Assembly: GCA_045593985.1 (NCBI GenBank)
Contig: JAZNXR010000098.1
Span: forward strand, 1 to 34,338
Direction of reading: 5' to 3'
DNA length: 34,338 bases
Source of the DNA: Colimorpha_A sp045593985
GTDB taxonomy: Bacteria > Bacillota > Clostridia > Oscillospirales > CAG-272
Shown here: positions 24,663 through 29,558 of the stretch, in pieces
How positions within the stretch are numbered: the first letter of the stretch is position 1
Layout of the letters: every line of letters starts with the position of its first letter
Notes under the pieces: generated by a model
Seen by the model: only the letters and a program-made list of their open reading frames with translations
Database searches by the model: none
Told to the model about the DNA's origin: nothing
Made by a program: the position numbers and the translations under genes

Positions 24663-25053
24663 GGATCAGATGAAGCGTTATCAGCCTTTCCCAGCGGGTA
24701 GCGAAGCGGCGCGAGGGTGTTGAATGACGTGCCGGGGGCACGTCAGACCCCGAGCGTGACCGAGCCGCAGCGAGACAGGGGGACCGCAGACGTTGCGTCT
24801 GCGGTGGATGAGGTGTCCGAAGGGGTGTAACACCGTTTTGGCGCGGACAGTCGAGGACGCCTGTCCCTACAAACAACGTACCGAAGAATCGGGGCGTTGT
24901 TGGCCTTCCCCAGCGGGGGAAGGGGGACCGCGGTAGCGGTGGATGAGGTGTCCGAAGGGATGTAACACCGTTTTGGCGCGGACAGTCGAGGACGCCTGTC
25001 CCTACAAACAAAAATGGTAAAGCTCTCAATCGTTTGCGGACAGAACGGAGCGT
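24663..25053. repeat. Intergenic repeat cluster 4 (no gene)
   Basis: Two nearly identical composite units run in tandem. Each has family C (CCTTCCCC-like, then a variable hairpin, then GGATGAGGTGT) followed by family A. The variable hairpins are ACCGCAGACG-TTG-CGTCTGCGGT near 24783-24805 and ACCGC-GGTA-GCGGT at 24927-24940. Family A stems are GGACAG/CTGTCC at 24845-24866 and 24980-25001. A 9-bp hairpin TGACGTGCC-GGG-GGCACGTCA lies at 24725-24745. No open frame looks real. Confidence 0.8.
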
Positions 25054-25079
25054 AAAAAACACCGCCGAGGCGGTGTTTT
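25054..25079. terminator. Terminator of XRE regulator 1; copy 1 of a 26-bp direct repeat
   Basis: Six A, then CACCGCC and GGCGGTG around a tight GAG turn, then four T. It follows the regulator's stop on the minus strand. The same 26 bases occur at 25676-25701. Confidence 0.82.
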
Positions 25080-25084
25080 AAGGT

Positions 25085-25282
25085 TCAATTCTTTTTGTCG
25101 GTAAGTCCTAAAATATAATCTGTTGTGGTTTTATAAAACTTGGCAAGTGCAATTAGAAAGGGTATCGGCAACTGCCTTTGCCCATTTTCATATTGGGAGT
25201 AGGTGTTTTGCTTTATCTGCAAATAATTCGCAACCTCTTTTTGAGTCAAATCGTTATCTTCTCTTAAATCTTTGAGTCGCAT
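25085..25282 (-). CDS. XRE family helix-turn-helix regulator 1
   Basis: The 65-residue protein is little more than a lambda-Cro/Xre helix-turn-helix: LREDNDLTQKEVANYLQIKQNTYSQYENGQRQ, ending in YILGLTDKKN. Such proteins repress promoters by binding as dimers to palindromes. AAGGAG precedes its ATG. The gene is divergent from a DUF6809-like gene, and a perfect palindrome covers the -35 of that gene's promoter, so repression there, and likely of itself, is the natural model. Similar in layout to the regulator at 27913-28131. Confidence 0.9.
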   Translation of the reverse strand: MRLKDLREDNDLTQKEVANYLQIKQNTYSQYENGQRQLPIPFLIALAKFYKTTTDYILGLTDKKN

Positions 25283-25330
25283 AATTGTCTCCTTATGAGT
25301 ATCTATAAAAATAATAGCACATCTCGCTTT

Positions 25331-25350
25331 GAGATATTGACAAATATCTC
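25331..25350. promoter_or_regulatory. Candidate operator for XRE regulator 1
   Basis: GAGATATT (25331-25338), spacer GACA, AATATCTC (25343-25350) form a perfect 8-4-8 palindrome. It covers the -35 TTGACA of the plus-strand promoter. Confidence 0.65.
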
Positions 25351-25365
25351 AAAATGTGATATTTT
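25337..25365 (+). promoter_or_regulatory. Promoter of the DUF6809-like gene
   Basis: TTGACA (25337-25342), a 17-base spacer and TATTTT (25360-25365). The minus-strand gene may use an extended -10, TGCTATTAT, near 25310-25320. Confidence 0.7.
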
Positions 25366-25398
25366 ATTTATATAAAAACAAATTAAAGGAGTACAACA

Positions 25399-25674
25399 AT
25401 GCAAAAAATACTCGAAAAGCTATGGTATGGAGATTTATGCCCTATTGAAAACTACCGAGAATCACATGAACTGTCATTGGATATGGTAGAATACATACGC
25501 AAGCACAGAAAAGATCTGAAAGACACAATGACCGATGAACAAAAGGCGATATTTGAAAAGCTTGATGATTGCGAAGACGAGCTTGACAATATGTGTCAGC
25601 GTGAGATTTTTTCTTACGGCTTTCGTCTCGGTGCGAGAATAGCTATTGAGGTTATGAGATTTGATCTTGATTAA
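25399..25674 (+). CDS. DUF6809-like small protein
   Basis: The 91-residue acidic, mostly helical protein starts MQKILEKLWYGDLCPIENY and ends FSYGFRLGARIAIEVMRFDLD. The opening (L.YG...P.E) and closing (F..GFRLG.RI..E) patterns match, from memory, the DUF6809 family of small Bacillota proteins of unknown role, often found near XRE regulators and mobile elements. No signal peptide or catalytic motif is seen. It has a good ribosome binding site (AAAGGAG) and is under a promoter whose -35 is covered by the candidate operator of the divergent XRE protein. Confidence 0.75.
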   Translation: MQKILEKLWYGDLCPIENYRESHELSLDMVEYIRKHRKDLKDTMTDEQKAIFEKLDDCEDELDNMCQREIFSYGFRLGARIAIEVMRFDLD

Positions 25675-25675
25675 C

Positions 25676-25701
25676 AAAAAACACCGCCGAGGCGGTGTTT
25701 T
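25676..25701. terminator. Terminator between DUF6809-like gene and rarA; copy 2 of the 26-bp repeat
   Basis: Identical in all 26 bases to 25054-25079. It follows the plus-strand stop at 25674 and the minus-strand rarA stop at 25708, so it serves both. Confidence 0.85.
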
Positions 25702-25707
25702 GCATAA

Positions 25708-26937
25708 TTATTTTTTCTTGATCTTATCCCAATACGCTTTTGCGGCTTGCTCGGTCTTGTTATCGCCGTAGGTGTAATAGGATGCGTATTTGATATCGTC
25801 GGGAAGGTACTGCTGGGGGACGTAGTGGTCGGGATAATCGTGCGGATATTTATATCCGTCATAATTATTCGATGGGCGCATATAGGGCGGTATCGTCTGA
25901 CCTTTACCCTTTGCGATATCCTCTGCCGCTGCGGCGTATGCCGCATAAGCGCTGTTCGATTTCGGTGCGGTTGCGAGCAGGATCGCTGCCTCGGAAAGTG
26001 GGATCCTCGCCTCGGGCAGGCCGAGATTATTCGCCATTTGTACGCAGGAAAGCACGATCTGCGCCGCCTGCGGATAGGCAAGACCGATATCCTCACAAGC
26101 AATTACCTGAAGCCTGCGGCAAGCGCCGATCAGGTCGCCGCCCTCGAGAATTTTTGCGAGGTAGAATATCGCCGCATCGGGATCGGAGCCTCGGATCGAC
26201 TTCTGAAGTCCCGAAAGCAGGTCGTAATGCACAGTTCCGCTTTTATCAAAGTTTCCGATGACCGAGGGCGTAAAGTCCTTTGCGGCGTCAAGCGTCAGCT
26301 CCTTGCCGCTTGTAAAATAGGTGTTTTCAAGCAGGTTTATTGAGCGCCTTACGTCACCCGCCGCACTTGCGGCAATATATGCAAGCACCTCGTCGGGCGC
26401 GGTCTTACTTCTGCCTGTTTCCTCGTTAAGGAGCGACAGTCCACGCTTCAGCGCAGGGATTATATCGCTTTCGCCGACAGCCTTGAATTCAAAAACCGCG
26501 GAGCGGGAAATAATTGCGTTGTAAACGTAAAGATAGGGATTTTCGGTTGTTGATGCGATCAGGGTGATTCTGCCGTCCTCGATGTATTCAAGCAACGACT
26601 GCTGCTGCTTCTTGTTGAAATACTGTATCTCGTCAAGGTAGAGAAGAATTCCGTCGGAGCCGAGAAGCGACGAGGTCTCGGCAACGACGTCCTTGACGTC
26701 GGAAAGGGAAGCGGATGTCGCATTAAGACAGCGAAGCGTCATTCCCGAGCCGTCTGCGATTATTCTTGCGGCGGTCGTTTTTCCGGTGCCGGGCGGGCCG
26801 TAAAATATCATATTGGGAAGGTAATTTTCGGCGCATATCTTTCGTATTGCGCCGTTTTGACCAAACAGGTGATTCTGACCGACCATTTCATCAAAGCTTT
26901 TCGGTCTTATTCTGTCTGCAAGCGGACTGCTTTTCAT
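25708..26937 (-). CDS. rarA: Replication-associated recombination protein A (MgsA/RarA, AAA+ ATPase)
   Basis: The 409-residue protein is related to clamp-loader ATPases and acts at stalled replication forks. Walker A is GPPGTGKT (47-54), Walker B LYLDEI (99-104), sensor 1 lies in TLIASTTENP, and the C-terminal half has the typical RarA helical domain (KSIRGSDPDAAIFYLAKILEGGD). The length is slightly below the usual 420-450. AAGGAGG precedes the ATG and a full-consensus promoter lies upstream. Confidence 0.95.
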   Translation of the reverse strand: MKSSPLADRIRPKSFDEMVGQNHLFGQNGAIRKICAENYLPNMIFYGPPGTGKTTAARIIADGSGMTLRCLNATSASLSDVKDVVAETSSLLGSDGILLYLDEIQYFNKKQQQSLLEYIEDGRITLIASTTENPYLYVYNAIISRSAVFEFKAVGESDIIPALKRGLSLLNEETGRSKTAPDEVLAYIAASAAGDVRRSINLLENTYFTSGKELTLDAAKDFTPSVIGNFDKSGTVHYDLLSGLQKSIRGSDPDAAIFYLAKILEGGDLIGACRRLQVIACEDIGLAYPQAAQIVLSCVQMANNLGLPEARIPLSEAAILLATAPKSNSAYAAYAAAAEDIAKGKGQTIPPYMRPSNNYDGYKYPHDYPDHYVPQQYLPDDIKYASYYTYGDNKTEQAAKAYWDKIKKK

Positions 26938-26967
26938 ACCGTCCCTCCTTCGTTTGCGTTTTTAGTA

Positions 26968-26996
26968 ATTATAACTCGGAATGACATAATTGTCAA
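26968..26996 (-). promoter_or_regulatory. Promoter of rarA
   Basis: The minus strand reads TTGACA (26996-26991), a 17-base spacer and TATAAT (26973-26968). A perfect 9-bp inverted repeat, CGGAATGAC (26977-26985) and GTCATTCCG (27005-27013), flanks the -35. Confidence 0.88.
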
Positions 26997-27048
26997 CAAA
27001 ACACGTCATTCCGACTGCCGTGTTCACACAAATTTAATAATTATACTA

Positions 27049-27077
27049 TTGCCAATCCGTGTTTTTTGTGGTATAAT
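27049..27077 (+). promoter_or_regulatory. Promoter of tRNA-Ser(GCU)
   Basis: TTGCCA (27049-27054), a 17-base spacer and TATAAT (27072-27077), ending 16 bases before the tRNA. Confidence 0.8.
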
Positions 27078-27093
27078 ACCATTTGCAGCTATT

Positions 27094-27184
27094 GGAGAAG
27101 TACCCAAGTAGGTGAAGGGGCTCCCCTGCTAAGGGAGTAGGTCGGGAAACCGGCGCGAGAGTTCGAATCTCTCTTTCTCCGCCA
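27094..27184 (+). tRNA. tRNA-Ser(GCU)
   Basis: A class II tRNA: acceptor GGAGAAG/TTTCTCC (with one G-T pair), anticodon stem CTCCC/GGGAG with loop CTGCTAA and anticodon GCT (27128-27130), a long variable arm, the T arm GAGAGTTCGAATCTCTC, and encoded CCA at 27182-27184. It reads AGC and AGU. Confidence 0.95.
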
Positions 27185-27240
27185 AAAAACGCCGCCCATT
27201 TGGGCGGCTTTTTGTTTTTTGGCGGAGAAAGAGAGATTCG
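27164..27240. repeat. 27-bp inverted repeat of the tRNA-Ser(GCU) 3' end
   Basis: Bases 27164-27190 (last part of the T arm, the acceptor 3' strand, CCA and A-run) are perfectly reverse-complementary to 27214-27240. The two arms enclose the tRNA terminator. Confidence 0.9.
27186..27214 (+). terminator. Terminator of tRNA-Ser(GCU)
   Basis: GCCGCCC (27191-27197) pairs with GGGCGGC (27202-27208), flanked by A-run and TTTTTG. It sits inside the 27-bp inverted repeat. Confidence 0.82.
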
Positions 27241-27560
27241 CTGCGACTGCGTCGCAGCTCGCGCAGCGGGCGGCGGCGCAGATAATCGAGCAAAGCCGAG
27301 TCGGCAAGCTTGCTTGTCAGCGAGGCGGCGAAGATTGCTCCGCGAGCGTTGCGCAAAGCGCAACAAGGCACGGAGTGCCAAAAGCAGAGCTTTTTGCTCG
27401 CAGGGAGTATAGTTCGAATCTCTCTCGTAAGGAAACTTGTTTTTTCGGCGGGAGCAAGCCCCTCCCCTACAAAAAAGTGGCAAAGCGTTTTATTGTTTGT
27501 AATAAAATGAGCGTGGGAGTTGCGGTGCGTCGGGGACGTCGCACCCTACAAATGACGTAT
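27241..27560. repeat. Hairpin chain and family A repeats downstream of tRNA-Ser(GCU)
   Basis: No gene is seen. A chain of perfect tri-loop hairpins runs through 27240-27258 (GCTGCGAC-TGC-GTCGCAGC), 27337-27347 (GCTC-CGC-GAGC), 27349-27363 (TTGCGC-AAA-GCGCAA), 27367-27379 (GGCAC-GGA-GTGCC) and 27380-27394 (AAAAGC-AGA-GCTTTT). GGCAAGCTTGCTTGTC at 27303-27318 is shared with the repeats beside tRNA-Ser(UGA). AGTTCGAATCTCTCT at 27411-27425 duplicates the tRNA T arm (27160-27174). Family A copies follow at 27447-27466 and 27524-27545. Confidence 0.78.
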
Positions 27561-27625
27561 CGAACAGTCGGGACGTCATCATCCTTTTCTTTACCAATAC
27601 AACTCGCAATTATGATACAAAGGTC

Positions 27626-27653
27626 TTGCGGTTTTATCATTTTATGATATAAT
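27626..27653 (+). promoter_or_regulatory. Promoter of the DUF6440 gene
   Basis: TTGCGG (27626-27631), a 16-base spacer and TATAAT (27648-27653). Confidence 0.55.
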
Positions 27654-27686
27654 AAGCTTACAATCTGCCGTTTGGAGGTTATTACG

Positions 27687-27875
27687 ATGGCTAAAAAAGA
27701 AAAGAGATTCATTAAAACATACAGTCAAGGAATGGGCTCGACCGAGATCCTGGTTGACAGGGAAACGGGAATAAACTATTTGTTTCATTCAAGCGGTTAC
27801 GCAGGCGGGCTGACTGTCCTGCTCGACAAATACGGCAAGCCGATCGTAACGCCGATAGAGCAAGCAGAGGACTGA
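27687..27875 (+). CDS. DUF6440 family small protein
   Basis: The 62-residue protein begins MAKKEKRFIKTYSQG, continues STEILVDRETGINYLFHSSGYAGGLTVLLDKYGKPIV. The pattern ILVDxETGxxYL...GxAGGLTxLLDxxGKPI matches, from memory, the DUF6440 family of unknown role. I chose the ATG at 27687 because GGAGG lies about 9 bases upstream; the frame extends five codons further to 27672. It is likely a cytosolic beta-rich protein. It has its own promoter and terminator and lies next to the second XRE cassette, but is transcribed toward it. Confidence 0.8.
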   Translation: MAKKEKRFIKTYSQGMGSTEILVDRETGINYLFHSSGYAGGLTVLLDKYGKPIVTPIEQAED

Positions 27876-27885
27876 TTTTTATAAC

Positions 27886-27914
27886 AAAAAGCCAAGTCAC
27901 CGACTTGGCTTTTT
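27886..27914. terminator. Bidirectional terminator between DUF6440 gene and XRE regulator 2
   Basis: AAAAAGCCAAGTC (27886-27898) pairs with GACTTGGCTTTTT (27902-27914) around ACC. The stop codon of the minus-strand regulator overlaps its edge. Confidence 0.88.
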
Positions 27915-28131
27915 ATTTTGCTTGTTTTATATCGGTTCGTCCTAACAGGTAGTCAATAGATACGTTGAAATAGTCGGCAAACTTGATCAGCGTTATATAA
28001 TCCGCTTCGCGCTCGAGGTTTTCATACCGACTTATTGAATTTTGATTCATTCCTAAATCCAGCGCCAACTTCAGCTGGGAAATTTTCGCTTCTTTTCGCA
28101 ATTCTTTTAGTCGAAACACCACTTTAATCAC
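27913..28131 (-). CDS. XRE family helix-turn-helix regulator 2
   Basis: The 72-residue protein is a Cro/Xre helix-turn-helix: LRKEAKISQLKLALDLGMNQNSISRYENLERE, then LIKFADYFNVSIDYLLGRTD, a usual ending for small Xre repressors. The longest frame starts with GTG at 28131, but its GGAG site is only 3 bases upstream; GTG codons at 28122 and 28119 would give 12-15 bases, so the start is uncertain by up to four residues. It is divergent from a lipoprotein-membrane protein pair and their shared promoter has two perfect palindromes, which it probably binds. Confidence 0.88.
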   Translation of the reverse strand: MIKVVFRLKELRKEAKISQLKLALDLGMNQNSISRYENLEREADYITLIKFADYFNVSIDYLLGRTDIKQAK

Positions 28132-28158
28132 AATCTCCGATTTTTTGTAAAATATCTC

Positions 28159-28187
28159 TTGACAATATTATACCGTTTTGGTATAAT
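28159..28187 (+). promoter_or_regulatory. Consensus promoter of the zinc-ribbon lipoprotein operon
   Basis: TTGACA (28159-28164), 17 bases, TATAAT (28182-28187): an exact consensus promoter. The -10 is one arm of a palindrome. Confidence 0.9.
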
Positions 28188-28210
28188 CATTATATCCCAA
28201 TTTGGGATAT
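28167..28210. promoter_or_regulatory. Two palindromic candidate operators of XRE regulator 2
   Basis: ATTATACC-GTTTT-GGTATAAT (28167-28187) is a perfect 8-5-8 palindrome whose arms contain TATAAT on both strands. ATATCCCAA-T-TTGGGATAT (28192-28210) is a perfect 9-1-9 palindrome at the transcription start. Confidence 0.7.
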
Positions 28211-28230
28211 AATAATCGGAGGTAACAATT

Positions 28231-28482
28231 ATGAAGAAAAAAATTATGGTAGTATTTATGGCGTTTGTTCTGCTGTTTTGTCTTACAGGATGCGGCGCAC
28301 GGGGAACAAACGTTGAAATCGAATCCTCGACTTTGTCAACGGTGACCTATTACCTCGTGTGTCCTTATTGCGGCAGTGAAGGCGACTTAGAGACGGTAGA
28401 TCTTTCTTACGGACTAAGCTGCGAGGGATCGGGTTTTTGTATCGAATGCGGTTCATCGTTTGAGTTTTCGATAAAGCGATGA
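28231..28482 (+). CDS. Small lipoprotein with a zinc-ribbon-like cysteine pattern
   Basis: The 83-residue protein has a lipoprotein signal (KKKIMVVFMAFVLLFCLTGC) with lipobox LTGC and Cys21 as the lipid site. The mature part contains CPYCG and, 24 residues on, CIECG: two CxxC knuckles as in zinc ribbons. A zinc ribbon on the outer face of the membrane is unusual, since these are mostly cytosolic. GGAGG precedes the ATG. It is the first gene of a two-gene unit under XRE regulator 2. Confidence 0.82.
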   Translation: MKKKIMVVFMAFVLLFCLTGCGARGTNVEIESSTLSTVTYYLVCPYCGSEGDLETVDLSYGLSCEGSGFCIECGSSFEFSIKR

Positions 28483-28492
28483 GGTGGGTGCT

Positions 28493-28747
28493 TTGGTTAA
28501 CAATATTGTGAAAATCATTAAAGCGATCGCCGGTATAGCGTGTCTAATAAGCGCTGTTTTGATGCTTGTTAATCTAATATTCATCAACAGCAATGGGCTT
28601 ACAATGCTATCGATCAGGATTTTTGGAGTTTCTTTGCTCGCTGAGGTCTTGACCGTATTGCTTGGTCGGGGGCAAAACAACGATAACAGTGACGTTAACG
28701 CCGAAGAAGAAGATAATAGCGGCGATAACAACGATTCGCAAGAGTAA
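28493..28747 (+). CDS. Small two-helix membrane protein with acidic tail
   Basis: The 84-residue protein has hydrophobic segments IIKAIAGIACLISAVLMLVNLIF and LSIRIFGVSLLAEVLTVLLG, then an acidic Asn/Asp/Glu tail (NNDNSDVNAEEEDNSGDNND). I chose a TTG start at 28493 because GAGGTG (28481-28486), overlapping the stop codon of the lipoprotein gene, lies 6 bases upstream; a GTG at 28484 is the longer alternative. The overlap suggests translational coupling. Family unknown; it may partner the lipoprotein in the membrane. Confidence 0.7.
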   Translation: MVNNIVKIIKAIAGIACLISAVLMLVNLIFINSNGLTMLSIRIFGVSLLAEVLTVLLGRGQNNDNSDVNAEEEDNSGDNNDSQE

Positions 28748-28750
28748 AAG

Positions 28751-28788
28751 AAAAAACAACTGCTTATTATGAGCAGTTGTTTTTTTGT
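28751..28788. terminator. Bidirectional terminator between the lipoprotein unit and TVP38 gene
   Basis: AAAAAACAACTGCT pairs with AGCAGTTGTTTTTTT around TATTATG. It serves the convergent genes on both strands. Confidence 0.85.
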
Positions 28789-28820
28789 GTCAATTGTTAC
28801 CGGCTTGTATTTAAAACAAA

Positions 28821-29528
28821 TCAATTGCGGGAGTTGGGTTTCTTCTTGCCCGAAATCTTCTTAAACATCACCCAGCCGAGAAGCACGGTGATTCCTGTGA
28901 CGCCAAAGATCACGAGCGTCAGTACAAATTTATTTTCTCCGAGTGCGCCGCCTGCGAGGGTTGAGGTGAGGATCGATGGGATTCGGCAGAATACGCTTAT
29001 GAGGAGAAACGGCAGGAATTTGATCTTCGTTATTCCTGCAAAATAGGTTATGACGTCCTTCGGCGTTCCGGGGAAGAAGTATAGCAAGAACAGCGTTGTT
29101 TTCAGCTTCTTTTCGTCATTCAGGAAGCTGAACTTTTTGAGATCCTTTTCGTCGAGGGTGATCTTCGTGAATTTGCGCCCGAGCAGCTTCGTCAGCCCGA
29201 ATATAAGGCAGGTCGCCGGCAGGACTCCGATAAGGCAGAGGATTGTTCCGAGAAACGGGCCGTAGATATATCCTGCGGCGATCTCGATGAATTCGCCCGG
29301 AATGAAGGCGAACGTGACTTGAAGAAACTGTATTCCTATGAATATGAGCCAGCTTTTCGGGTTATTTCCGCCAAGCTCCCGACGCAGATTTTCGGGATCG
29401 CGCGCCAAGCCTACGATCTTTGGCCCAATCGTGAATGTTCCGATAAGAAGAAGCGCAACGAGAACGGTCAGCGAGATTATCAAATATACGTCTCTGCCGC
29501 TTATAAGCGGCTTTTTCTTTTTTTCCAT
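28821..29528 (-). CDS. TVP38/TMEM64 family (DedA-like) membrane protein
   Basis: The 235-residue polytopic protein begins MEKKKKPLISGRDVYLI, with a helix at once (LIISLTVLVALLLIG). The SNARE-associated/VTT domain is marked by FIPGEFIEIAAGYIYGPFLG and the later FFPGTPKDVITYFAGIT, the F.PG signatures of DedA/TVP38 proteins. Such proteins move lipids or affect membrane homeostasis. The frame extends to 29552, but GGGAG 6 bases before the ATG at 29528 supports the shorter start. It lies 30 bp after the AraC gene on the same strand and is probably co-transcribed with it. Confidence 0.88.
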   Translation of the reverse strand: MEKKKKPLISGRDVYLIISLTVLVALLLIGTFTIGPKIVGLARDPENLRRELGGNNPKSWLIFIGIQFLQVTFAFIPGEFIEIAAGYIYGPFLGTILCLIGVLPATCLIFGLTKLLGRKFTKITLDEKDLKKFSFLNDEKKLKTTLFLLYFFPGTPKDVITYFAGITKIKFLPFLLISVFCRIPSILTSTLAGGALGENKFVLTLVIFGVTGITVLLGWVMFKKISGKKKPNSRN

Positions 29529-29558
29529 ACGCTTCTCCCATCCTTTCTGCATATTATT

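Noticed and set aside
27089..27483. Minus-strand frames across tRNA-Ser(GCU) and its hairpin chain
   Set aside because: They overlap a certain tRNA gene and repeat sequence and have no start signals.
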